This document shows, in pieces, positions 52,260-60,589 of a stretch of 64,000 nt of DNA. Within the stretch, counting starts at the first letter, position 1. Each line of letters opens with the position of its first letter. This stretch comes from CBDCWQ01 sp965223435. GTDB lineage: Bacteria; Myxococcota; Kuafuiibacteriia; Kuafuiibacteriales; Kuafuiibacteriaceae. Position numbers and translations under genes: made by a program. Under the pieces are notes generated by a model. That model saw only the letters and a program-made list of their open reading frames with translations, had not been told where the DNA came from and ran no database searches. Location of the stretch: assembly GCA_965223435.1 (NCBI GenBank), contig CBDCWQ010000018.1, forward strand, positions 641,196 to 705,195, in the 5' to 3' direction.

Positions 52260-53243
52260 TCACTGATTCTTGGCCGGTGCGCGATGGGGTTTGTGTGCTC
52301 GGTTTCTTCGCGGGCGCAGGTCGCGCATTTTTCGTTTGGCGGGTGGCGGGTCGAGCTGGTCCGCGATGGCCCGCAACGGCTTCGATTTTGCGTCGCCTGC
52401 GGCCGCGAACAGATCGGCGGCGCGCCGATAGAGGGCCGCGGAGCGGGCGACGATTCGGGCTGCAGATTCGACGTGCTTTGCGGCATCAAGGGTTCTGCCG
52501 GTTGCGATCAATACGTCCGCCAAGAGGACGTGAACTTGCGCGTGTTCGGGTGCGGTCTTGAGCGCGCGGCGAAGCTCCTGTTCGGACGCGTGGTAGTTGC
52601 TGGCCTCGAAAAATGTACGCGCCAGGCGAAGATGGGCGTCGGTGAATCCAGGTTTGAGCTCGAGGGCACACCGCCACTGGCGTTCCGCGGTGGCTTGGTC
52701 TCCGAGTTCGAGGGTGTGGTCACCGTAGAGCAGGCGAGCCCGGGGATTGCCCGGCAGAAGATGCACGGCGCGCTCCAGGTGGGTACCGATCTTCGACTGG
52801 TCGTTGTCGGTGTACAGGTGGCTTTCTGCTTTGGACAGATGGGCGATGCCGTAGCGCGGATCGAGTCTTAGGGCCGTGGTGAATGCGGCGATGGCATCGA
52901 TGTGGTCGCCCTCTTTGGCCAGGGCGAGGCCTCGCCTGAATTCTTGGGCCGCCGCTTTGTGGTTGAGGTGCGTGGGGGCCGGCTCAACTTTTTGGGGGAG
53001 CCGGCAAGACGCACTCAGTATTTTTTGGGGTCGAGCCTTGGTCGCCGGGGTTTGGCAGCCCAGGGCGAGCCAGGCCAGGGCCGCCAAGAGGACCTTCGGT
53101 TTTGGTCCGCCGAGACCATTGTTCGGGTGGGCGCCCCGACGGCAGGCGGTGTGGGGGTCTTCTCCCCAAGGATGGTGGCTCGGCGGGTCGCGGCGTCGGG
53201 TGATCATGGGACTTTCGCGGGTCTGGCGCCTGGAGTACATCAC
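52260..53243 (-). CDS. TPR-repeat lipoprotein
   Basis: The frame opens at 53243; ATG 53207 (MITRRR) is an alternative, and either gives an unusually long N-region before the lipoprotein signal (VLLAALAWLALGC, cysteine about 62). The mature part contains about four tetratricopeptide repeats (EFRRGLALAKEGDHIDAIAA, FTTALRLDPRYGIAHLSKAE, WRCALELKPGFTDAHLRLAR, LRRALKTAPEHAQVHVLLAD), then a basic C-terminus (RKMRDLRPRRNR). Likely a periplasmic scaffold anchored to a membrane. Divergent from mutS2, whose start is only 5 bp away from the longest version of this frame. Confidence 0.8.
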   Translation of the reverse strand: MMYSRRQTRESPMITRRRDPPSHHPWGEDPHTACRRGAHPNNGLGGPKPKVLLAALAWLALGCQTPATKARPQKILSASCRLPQKVEPAPTHLNHKAAAQEFRRGLALAKEGDHIDAIAAFTTALRLDPRYGIAHLSKAESHLYTDNDQSKIGTHLERAVHLLPGNPRARLLYGDHTLELGDQATAERQWRCALELKPGFTDAHLRLARTFFEASNYHASEQELRRALKTAPEHAQVHVLLADVLIATGRTLDAAKHVESAARIVARSAALYRRAADLFAAAGDAKSKPLRAIADQLDPPPAKRKMRDLRPRRNRAHKPHRAPAKNQ

Positions 53244-53248
53244 GGGCG

Positions 53249-55714
53249 ATGGATCAGGCCACGGACAGCCTAGAGCTTGGGGCGGTGAAGACCAAGCTTC
53301 TTCGACGGATCCACACCCCTCTTGGGGCCCGGGAGGTGCATGCCCTCCTTCCTTTTCCCTCTATTGAGGCCGCTCGCGGTCGGGTCGAGGCCATCCGGCA
53401 GGCGCGAGTTTTGCTTGACAAGGGCGAGCCGCCCCCGGTTTCGGGCGCGCGCGATGTGTACAGTGCCCTGGAGCGGGCCGAAAAGGGCCTGGTGCTCGAG
53501 CCGCCTTCCCTGAGGGCTGCCGCGGACACCATGAGCGTGGGGGCAGCCCTTCGTCGTCATTTGCTCGGCTACGAGGGTGATGCGCCGTTACTATACGGCT
53601 TCGCGGCTTCGTTGGTCGATTTGAGTCGTCAAGCGAACCAGGTTCGCCGGTGTTTCGGCCCCGATGGACAGCTGTTGGACGATGCTTCCCCCGAGCTTGG
53701 GCCCCTGAGGAAGCGGGTTCGGTCATTGCGAGAGTCGATTCAGGACAAGCTTTCGGAGCTCCTCCGCGCCCCCTCGGTAGAACCCTATCTTCAGGAGAAC
53801 TACTTCACCGTTCGGGGGGACCGTTACGTGCTCCCGATTCAGGCGTCCTTCAAGAACGAGGTCAAGGGCATCGTTCACGACGCCTCGGGGTCTGGCCAAA
53901 CGGTGTTTATCGAGCCGCAGGAGCTTGTTGATCTCGGAAATCGACTGAAGATCGCTCAGAGCGACGAAAAGGAGGAAGAGTTGCGCATTCTTTCCCGCCT
54001 GACCTCCTTGGTGGCGCGCGACGCCGGTGCAGTCCGAGAGATCATGCGCGTCGTGGGGCTTTTAGATCTCCTGAGCGGTTGTGCTCGACTGGCCATCGAT
54101 CTCGATTGCAGCGCGATTGTTCCCGACAGTGCACCGGGATTCAATCTTCGCAACGCGCGGCACCCTCTTTTGCTGCTTCAGGCCTTTGAGGCTGAGCATG
54201 CCGCCAACGATCCTTCCGATGAGGCGCCTGTGGACCAAGAATCGGGAATCCGTCGCTTGAGCGATGTGGTCGGCAACGACATTGGTCTTTTGGAGGGGCA
54301 GCTCGGATTGATTCTGAGCGGTCCCAACACCGGAGGAAAGACGGTGGCGCTGAAGACCGTGGGGCTTTTTGCGCTTATGGTAAGGTGTGGCCTACACCTG
54401 CCATGCGACGAGTCGTCGCGCATCGGTTGGTTCAGGCGCGTTGAGGTTGCGATCGGCGACAGGCAGTCCATTGCCTCGAACCTTTCAACCTTTGCGGCCC
54501 ACCTGAAAGAGCTCATTGGCATCATTGAATGCGCGGACAAAAAGACGCTGGTTCTTGTGGACGAAATCGTCTCGGATACCGACCCGACCCAGGGCCAGGC
54601 GCTGGCGCAAGCCATTCTCGAGCACCTCGCGGATCGGGGTGCCTTTATGGTGGTGACGACCCATTTCGAGCGGCTTAAGGCGGTACCCTTTGCCGACGAC
54701 CGTTTTCGCAACGCAGGTGTAGGTTTTGATCCAGACGGGCTCAAGCCCACCTTTCATGTCACCTTGGATGCCCCCCAAGGTTCAAGTGGCTTCGATATTG
54801 CGCAAGCCTTGGGGCTTTCACCGGTTTTGGTCAACCGCGCCAAGGCTTTGACAGGGGACGGCGCTACCGACCTGGATCGGCTTATTGCTGGTCTTGAAGC
54901 GCGCAGCGCGTCGCTTGAGCGGGTTCACCAAGAGACAGAAAGCGTGAAGCGTGCGCTTGAAGAAGAAAAGGCGCGTTGGGCGGACAAGCGCCGTGCGCTC
55001 AACCAAGAAATGGAAGCGCTCAAGGAGGAGGCCCGGGAAGAATTGCTCGAGGAGATTGCCGCGTCTCGCCAGGAGGTCCGGGCTATTGTTGCCAGGCTTC
55101 AGGCCAGCAAAGAATCCGGGTCGGCACGCGATGCCATGCGGGAAGCCAATCGAGCGTCGGTTTTGCTCCAAAAGATCGAAAAGTCGGAGTCGAGCAAACA
55201 AAAGGCGCCTGAGGCGCCCACTCGACTGGCAAAAGTGGAGGTGGGTGACTGGGTGCACGTGGCCAGTCTGAACGCAGACGGAGACGTGGTGAAAATCGAA
55301 GGCAAACAAGCCTATGTTGCCGTGGGGAACATGCGCACTCGGGTTCCGGTGGCCAGTCTGAGTGTGGCGATTGCCCCGCGCTCCAAGAAGGCTTCCCGGC
55401 CTAGCCCAAAAGCGGGCACATGGCCGCAAGGGGGTGCCTCTTTTCGCGCTTCGGACACTGAGGCTCACGAATTGGCAGACGAGCTCGATCTTCGAGGCTG
55501 CTCGGTGGATGAGGCGATGAATCGTCTCGACGCTTTTTTGGATCATCACTACCGAAGCCCAACGACACGCGTCAGCGTGATTCATGGTCACGGAACGGGC
55601 GTGCTCCGGGACGCGGTTCGTGAGCAGTTGCGGAGTTCGGGCTATACGCGGGCGGTACGGCCCGGAGACACACACGAGGGTGGCGACGGCGTGACGGTGG
55701 TCGACTTGGCTTGA
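53249..55714 (+). CDS. mutS2: MutS2 with Smr endonuclease domain
   Basis: 821 residues. The MutS2 clamp/core region (YLQENYFTVRGDRYVLPIQA, FKNEVKGIVHDASGSGQTVF) precedes the ATPase with Walker A SGPNTGGKTVALKTVG (about residue 357), DEIVSDTDPTQG (Walker B/D-loop region) and VVTTHFERLK. A long coiled coil (about 545-660), a KOW-like segment (VEVGDWVHVASLNADG) and a C-terminal Smr domain (ELDLRG near 746, VSVIHGHGTGVLR near 776) follow. In studied bacteria MutS2 suppresses recombination or rescues collided ribosomes rather than repairing mismatches. The gene is intact. Confidence 0.95.
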   Translation: MDQATDSLELGAVKTKLLRRIHTPLGAREVHALLPFPSIEAARGRVEAIRQARVLLDKGEPPPVSGARDVYSALERAEKGLVLEPPSLRAAADTMSVGAALRRHLLGYEGDAPLLYGFAASLVDLSRQANQVRRCFGPDGQLLDDASPELGPLRKRVRSLRESIQDKLSELLRAPSVEPYLQENYFTVRGDRYVLPIQASFKNEVKGIVHDASGSGQTVFIEPQELVDLGNRLKIAQSDEKEEELRILSRLTSLVARDAGAVREIMRVVGLLDLLSGCARLAIDLDCSAIVPDSAPGFNLRNARHPLLLLQAFEAEHAANDPSDEAPVDQESGIRRLSDVVGNDIGLLEGQLGLILSGPNTGGKTVALKTVGLFALMVRCGLHLPCDESSRIGWFRRVEVAIGDRQSIASNLSTFAAHLKELIGIIECADKKTLVLVDEIVSDTDPTQGQALAQAILEHLADRGAFMVVTTHFERLKAVPFADDRFRNAGVGFDPDGLKPTFHVTLDAPQGSSGFDIAQALGLSPVLVNRAKALTGDGATDLDRLIAGLEARSASLERVHQETESVKRALEEEKARWADKRRALNQEMEALKEEAREELLEEIAASRQEVRAIVARLQASKESGSARDAMREANRASVLLQKIEKSESSKQKAPEAPTRLAKVEVGDWVHVASLNADGDVVKIEGKQAYVAVGNMRTRVPVASLSVAIAPRSKKASRPSPKAGTWPQGGASFRASDTEAHELADELDLRGCSVDEAMNRLDAFLDHHYRSPTTRVSVIHGHGTGVLRDAVREQLRSSGYTRAVRPGDTHEGGDGVTVVDLA

Positions 55715-55796
55715 TGGCTGATCCGCTGCAGCGTTACGATGAACGGCCGACGGTGGTTGACTTGGCTTGAAGAGGTGATCAACCTGCGTCCCAACG
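55692..55796. repeat. Degenerate tandem duplication of the mutS2 3' end
   Basis: GACGGTGGTCGACTTGGCTT plus GA at the end of mutS2 (from 55695) recurs as GACGGTGGTTGACTTGGCTT plus GA about 55 bp downstream. The DNA following each copy also matches partly, each reaching an AACGATGAA/TACGATGAA segment; the second is the start of the next gene. Confidence 0.65.
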
Positions 55797-56297
55797 ATGA
55801 AACCCTTTGTTGGCAGAGCCATGTGGCTTTTACCCGTTCTGCTGCAGCTTTCGTGTGCGACACAGTTTTGCAAAACGCCGATCGAGCATCCGCTTTTCTC
55901 TGAGCTTGGGGCCGTAGGCGATTACGGATTTGTGCTCATGAAGGGCGTGGCCAGCCGAGCGGTGGTGGTCAAAAAATGCGTATCGCTGGAGGAGGAAGCC
56001 AGGTCTCGGTGCCACCGGGAGCTTTTGGAACCGATGTTTGAGCGCCTAGAGGCCAGTTGGTCGAAGCTTGAGTCGCACCGCACCATATCGGGTCTTTCTG
56101 CGTATCTTCAAGGGCAGACGGGTTTGTTGCCGGCTGCTGACGCCGTGGTCGTGACGCTCAATCAAACCAAGGCTATGCGGCCCGAGGGCTATCCGGAGGC
56201 TCACGAGGTCGCGGCTGTCAAGATCGGGTTGATCGAGGCCCGGCAGAACTACGAGGAGACCCGGGTCACGCGGACACCGCCTGCTTGGTGCCGTTGA
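55797..56297 (+). CDS. Small lipoprotein of unknown function
   Basis: 166 residues with a lipoprotein signal (MWLLPVLLQLSCATQFC; lipobox LQLSC, Cys about 20). The mature protein is largely helical, with cysteines at CVSLEEEARSRC and near the C-terminus. I recognise no family. It lies 80 bp after mutS2 in the same direction and 75 bp before the patatin gene, so a shared operon is possible. An envelope location is inferred from the lipobox. Confidence 0.7.
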   Translation: MKPFVGRAMWLLPVLLQLSCATQFCKTPIEHPLFSELGAVGDYGFVLMKGVASRAVVVKKCVSLEEEARSRCHRELLEPMFERLEASWSKLESHRTISGLSAYLQGQTGLLPAADAVVVTLNQTKAMRPEGYPEAHEVAAVKIGLIEARQNYEETRVTRTPPAWCR

Positions 56298-56371
56298 CCG
56301 GCTTGGGACTCGAGAGCTCTTATGAAGCGTGAGGGGTGCCCGGAAGCCGGGGCCAACGGAATGGAGGAAAC

Positions 56372-57349
56372 GTGACGAGAGCTTTGGTGATCAGTGGTGG
56401 GGGATCTAAGGGGGCTTTTGCGGTGGGGGTGCTTGAGCGCCTGCGGGAGGCCGGAGTCGAGTTTGACATGGTCTCTGGAACCAGTACGGGCGCATTGATT
56501 GCGCCATTGGTGGCCACCGACGAGATTCCGATGGCCCGCGCGATTTATTCGAGTGTTCGTACGGAGGACATTCTCCGAAAGCGCAGCATCGCCGAGATTC
56601 TCTTCAAAGACTCGGTCTACGACACCCACCCTCTGTGGTCCTTGATCAATTCTGTCATGACGGAAGAACGCTTCCAGCGCATTGTGGCTTCCAAGGTTCA
56701 GATTTTTATGGCGACCGTCAATCTTCAGACCGGCGCGCTTGAATACCGCGATAAACACGGGGTAGGGCCCGCGGGTGGCGAGGGTGGTCGAGAGCTGTTT
56801 ATGCGGTCCATTCTCGCTTCTGCCAGTCAGCCGGTTTTAATGCCCCCCGTACGCATCGGAGAGGGCAGCGACCAGTACGTCGATGGCGGCGTTCGGGAGT
56901 TTGCTCCCCTCAAAGTCGCCATCGACCATGGTGCCGAAGAGATCTACGCCATTGTGCTGAGTCCTCGCGTGCGCCCCCCGAAGACCGACGAGTACGTGTT
57001 CTTGGTGAAGACATTTGTCCGTACTTTGGATCTCTTACTGGAAGAGGTGGCGGTGAACGATGTGGCGTTGGCCGAGTTGTACAACCGTGCGACACGGTTT
57101 CATCGGGGCCTTCGTGCCCGTCTTCGTGCCCGGGGCTTGAGCGAAATTGATGTGGATGCCTTGTTTCAAGACGACGAGAATCCCAACCCATTTCAAGGCA
57201 AGCGGGCCGTCCGTTTGCAGGTGATTCGGCCTGAAGCGGAGCTGCCGAGCGATGGGCTAGAATTTCGTCCCTTCGAGATGGCCCAAATGATGGAAATGGG
57301 CCGACAAGCGGCAGAGCGCGCCCTGAGCAGCAGCCCTTCGGTGGCCTAA
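56372..57349 (+). CDS. Patatin-like phospholipase
   Basis: 325 residues from GTG 56372, chosen because GGAGGAAAC precedes it directly; the ATG at 56336 lacks such a site. The oxyanion motif SGGGSKGAF is at residues 7-15, the nucleophile is Ser 38 in SGTSTGAL, and the catalytic Asp is about 171 in VDGGVREF, completing the Ser-Asp dyad. No signal peptide or membrane helix is seen, so the protein is cytosolic or exported as an effector. It would hydrolyse phospholipid acyl esters; substrate preference unknown. Confidence 0.92.
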   Translation: MTRALVISGGGSKGAFAVGVLERLREAGVEFDMVSGTSTGALIAPLVATDEIPMARAIYSSVRTEDILRKRSIAEILFKDSVYDTHPLWSLINSVMTEERFQRIVASKVQIFMATVNLQTGALEYRDKHGVGPAGGEGGRELFMRSILASASQPVLMPPVRIGEGSDQYVDGGVREFAPLKVAIDHGAEEIYAIVLSPRVRPPKTDEYVFLVKTFVRTLDLLLEEVAVNDVALAELYNRATRFHRGLRARLRARGLSEIDVDALFQDDENPNPFQGKRAVRLQVIRPEAELPSDGLEFRPFEMAQMMEMGRQAAERALSSSPSVA

Positions 57350-57455
57350 AGGGGTGGCAACAGCGGTGCGCAGCGCATGCAAAGAACCTGGCCTTCGTGT
57401 ACGACACGAGACCCAGACCTGGTGGCGCGAAAGCGACGCCTGCATTGACCCGAGC

Positions 57456-57911
57456 TCAGACGAAGGCTTCAACGGGTCGTGCGGGTTCTTCTTTGGGGGA
57501 GAGAACCTGAAGCGCCAAATTCACAAAGTCGCCTTCGGTGACGATGCCCACAAGCTGGGTTTCATCCATCACCGGTAAACATCCGTATTTTTTGCGGCGA
57601 AGCATACGGGCTGCCTCCGCTGCAGGCGCATTTGGGCTTATGGTGCCCACGGCTTCGGACATCACCATCGACACTTGGATCGAGCGCATCATGTCAAGTT
57701 CTTCTGCGGGTGAAAACTCGGCAAACTCGCTTACGCGGGCTCGCAGCACGTCGGCTTGAGTCAACACACCGGCCAGTTTTCCTGACTTGAGAACGGGGAG
57801 ATGATGAATGCGGCCCGCACGCATAACCTGGTCGGCTACCTCGAGATTGTCTTGATCTCCGATGGTAACGACATCCGCTGTCATGATGTCGCGAACGGTG
57901 AGTTCATTCAT
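57456..57911 (-). CDS. CBS-domain pair protein
   Basis: 151 residues comprising two CBS domains (TVRDIMTADVVTIGDQDNLE with IHHLPVLKSGKLAGVLTQAD, and MVMSEAVGTISPNAPAAEAA with YGCLPVMDETQLVGIVTEGD). Stand-alone CBS pairs bind adenosine nucleotides and usually regulate a partner. The ATG at 57911 has GGGGAAC upstream on the minus strand. It converges on the patatin gene and is divergent from the methionine-pathway enzyme. The partner is not evident here. Confidence 0.92.
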   Translation of the reverse strand: MNELTVRDIMTADVVTIGDQDNLEVADQVMRAGRIHHLPVLKSGKLAGVLTQADVLRARVSEFAEFSPAEELDMMRSIQVSMVMSEAVGTISPNAPAAEAARMLRRKKYGCLPVMDETQLVGIVTEGDFVNLALQVLSPKEEPARPVEAFV

Positions 57912-58208
57912 AAAGTTCCCCTTTTTTGCCCTTTGGCATGATCTGATTGGCTACGTTGCTGTCTTCTTGCTGGACAGATTCGGAGAAAGTGCTCCGGTCG
58001 TCAAGGGCACCTGATCCACTTCTTGAACTTCGATGGGTTGTTTTTGATGGCCGCGCCTCGAAGGCCCCATAATCCTTGCGTTATTGCGGACTACTTTCGC
58101 GTTCTGTGAAGGACTCTCAAATCGTTGGGCGCCCCCTTGACAGATCCAGTTTGTCTTTTTCTGTGGCTTGGGCTTGACCGAAAGTTCAAGGATGGTTTGC
58201 TTCTTCAT

Positions 58209-59360
58209 GTGACTAAACGTTTCGAAACCATCGCTATTCATGCGGGATGTGAGCCAGAATCCCAAACGGGCGCGGTCAATGTTCCGATTTTTCAAACATC
58301 CACTTACGCGCAAAGCGGGCCAGGAGAGCATACGGGGTTCGAATATTCTCGCACCCGGAATCCTACGCGAGACGCTCTTGAGGCAAACCTCGCGGCCATG
58401 GAGCGGGGGCGGTACGGTCTTTCATTTGCATCCGGGTGTGCGGCCGCCGATGCCATTTTACACTGTTTATCCGTTGGCGATCATGTGGTCAGCACCGATG
58501 ACGTTTATGGCGGCACCTACCGTCTTTTTGAGCGCGTCCATAAGCCCCATGGGCTCTCTTTTTCGTATGTGCCCGCTGCCGATGTCAAAGCCTACGAGCA
58601 AGCGATCACACCGAACACCAAGCTTCTTTGGGTGGAGACGCCAACAAATCCTCTCTTGGCTATCGCGGATTTGGCGGCGCTGGGCGAAATCGCGCAGAAA
58701 CACCGTTTGGCGTTGGTTGTAGACAATACTTTCGCAACACCTTTTCTTCAACAACCTCTCGAAAGGGGCGCCACCGCCGTCGTGCATTCCGTAACCAAGT
58801 ACCTCGCGGGTCACTCTGATGTGGTGGGTGGGGCGGTGGTGACCAATGACGACGAGTGGCACGAGCGGATTCGGTTTGTGCAAAATGCCGCGGGTGCGGT
58901 TCCCGCTCCGCTGGATTGTTTTTTGACGCTACGGGGAACGAAGACGCTTGGGGTTCGCATGGAACGGCACTGTGAAAACGCTCAAGCTGTTGCAGCCTTT
59001 TTGGAGTCTCGGCCAGAAGTGAAGCGGGTCCTCTATCCCGGACTCCCCAGCCATCCTCAACACGAGCTGGCTTCTCGCCAGATGCGTCTTCCAGGCGGGA
59101 TGATTTCGTGCGTGCTGTCTGGAGGCTTGCCTGCGGCAAAAAAGTTCCTCAGCAAGATGGAAGTATTCACGCTCGCCGAGTCTCTGGGCGGTGTGGAATC
59201 TTTGATCGAGCATCCGGCGATCATGACCCACGCGTCTGTTCCCCGTGAGCTGCGCGAAGCACGTGGCATTGACGATGGTCTTATACGCTTGTCCGTTGGG
59301 ATCGAACACATCGACGACCTTACAAAAGATCTCGAAGCCGCATTCCTCCGCGCCGGTTGA
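58209..59360 (+). CDS. metB: Cystathionine gamma-synthase / gamma-lyase (PLP enzyme)
   Basis: 383 residues from GTG 58209 (VTKRFETIAIHAG). An upstream in-frame ATG at 58125 would add residues with no family match. Hallmarks of the Cys/Met-metabolism PLP family are present: YSRTRNPTRDALE, the aromatic-rich VYGGTYRLFERV, VVDNTFATP, and the PLP lysine about 197 in VHSVTKYLAGHSDVVGG. The C-terminal LAESLGGVESLIEHPA is typical. Synthase and lyase cannot be separated by eye, so the symbol is tentative. Function: formation or cleavage of cystathionine in methionine/cysteine interconversion. Confidence 0.9.
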   Translation: MTKRFETIAIHAGCEPESQTGAVNVPIFQTSTYAQSGPGEHTGFEYSRTRNPTRDALEANLAAMERGRYGLSFASGCAAADAILHCLSVGDHVVSTDDVYGGTYRLFERVHKPHGLSFSYVPAADVKAYEQAITPNTKLLWVETPTNPLLAIADLAALGEIAQKHRLALVVDNTFATPFLQQPLERGATAVVHSVTKYLAGHSDVVGGAVVTNDDEWHERIRFVQNAAGAVPAPLDCFLTLRGTKTLGVRMERHCENAQAVAAFLESRPEVKRVLYPGLPSHPQHELASRQMRLPGGMISCVLSGGLPAAKKFLSKMEVFTLAESLGGVESLIEHPAIMTHASVPRELREARGIDDGLIRLSVGIEHIDDLTKDLEAAFLRAG

Positions 59361-59503
59361 TTGCGCTCCTTGGCGCGCTAGGGATCCCGAGCAGGGAAAA
59401 CGGTTCGGCAGCCACCATCATGTCTTTGTCTACTCCATGAGGTTCCCCAAATGAGCGGCCAAAGAAGTCAGTCGCCACGGCAAATGACGATGGTCTGACT
59501 CCA

Positions 59504-59734
59504 TTAACTTTCTCGGTCCGTGGTCACCGTAGGGGTCAAGGTGTCGGGATCAACCAGCACTTGGACCCGGTTCGGCCTACAGCAGACTTGACAATCCTCG
59601 ACATAGACTTGCTGTGACCCGCCGGTTGGATCGATGGTGATTGCATTGATCTCCCCACAGTAACCGCAGGTAAGGAGCGCTTCGTCCTCTATCGTAGCGT
59701 CAGTTCTCATCGACTTGGTATCCAGGTGATTCAT
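59504..59734 (-). CDS. CPxCG-type small zinc-binding protein
   Basis: 76 residues from 59734; the ATG at 59707 (MRTDATIEDEA) is an alternative start. Two cysteine pairs, CGYCGE and CQVCCRPN, spaced by about 26 residues fit the CPXCG cysteine-rich protein family found widely in proteobacteria. The family probably binds zinc; its role is unknown. It stands alone between two plus-strand regions. Confidence 0.8.
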   Translation of the reverse strand: MNHLDTKSMRTDATIEDEALLTCGYCGEINAITIDPTGGSQQVYVEDCQVCCRPNRVQVLVDPDTLTPTVTTDRES

Positions 59735-59754
59735 GGTTCGGGCTCATTATCTAC

Positions 59755-60000
59755 CTTCCCCTAGCGACCTCGCAACCCTATCGAAACCATGGCTGTATTT
59801 CGCGAGAAAACATCGTGAATCCTTCATGAAAGAAATGACTTAGCCTTCCACTCGGTGCCAGGCTGTGGCGCGGGTTGACGAGCTTGACAATTTTACTTGT
59901 CGCGTGGTCGAAGTTTGACCAACGTTTATGAGTCTTCAGACAGCGGGTCGCTCTTGCCACTCGATCGTTTGTGGGTGCTCGTGGCTTGGGTACTGAGCTG
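59755..60000. other. Intergenic region
   Basis: No gene or site is recognised. A minus-strand open frame (59778-60422) crosses it but is only a shadow of the fragment described next. Confidence 0.35.
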
Positions 60001-60431
60001 TGACTGGTCTCCTTTCCTTCGTTACACCGCCTGATTTTGAGGACCCGGATGATGCCGACACGGACAACATCTACGAAGTTGAAATCAGTGCGAGTGACGG
60101 CAGACAAAGCAGAAGCGAAACCGTTCGAATCACGGTCAGGGATGAGAGTCTGCTGGCAATTCGGGTCGGTTTCCCCACGCCAAAAGGCAACTTGGGCGGA
60201 GTGACCGAGTCCATCGTCACTGGCCTTCTCGTGGATGAAGAGGACGGAATGTTGAGTGTTGCCGATGTGGGCGTAGTCGAGGTCAACGGACAAAGGTATT
60301 CGACCAAACACGTCAATCGTTCCGGCACGGCTTCTCAGACGCTGGGCATGGGGAGCCTGGTGTCGCCACCAGGCATTCAGCCACGGATGCCATTTGGAGC
60401 TGATAGCCCCAAGGGGCCACAAAAAGGCTAA
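60000..60431 (+). pseudogene. Fragment of a cadherin-like secreted protein
   Basis: The first 50 residues read LSFVTPPDFEDPDDADTDN, then YEVEISASDG and VRITVRDES, a single cadherin-type repeat truncated at its start (an in-frame TGA lies 6 bp upstream of the GTG). The remainder (FPTPKGNLGGVTESIVTG) looks coding, but the last part has no family resemblance. It is probably a remnant of a larger exported gene like the neighbour at 60590. Alternatively it is a short intact gene, which seems less likely. Confidence 0.4.
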
Positions 60432-60589
60432 ATGAATGAGTCATATTCCGACATGAAAGGGCAACTGAATCTGTCCTACTCACCAGCAAGGGTGCGAAGC
60501 AGGGGTTAATGGACCCCACCAAACCGCATGCAAAAAGCATATTTGATAGAGTGCCCCCCTGGCCTGCGTTTTGCAAAGCGTACGCCCCC

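Noticed and set aside
54818..55873. Minus-strand gene of 351 codons
   Set aside because: It is antisense to the well-supported MutS2 gene and has no recognisable motif.
57960..58208. SAM-type riboswitch ahead of the metB-like gene
   Set aside because: No conserved riboswitch core or terminator hairpin could be made out in this stretch.
59778..60422. Minus-strand gene of 214 codons
   Set aside because: It opposes the cadherin-like fragment, whose residues match a known repeat, whereas this product matches nothing.
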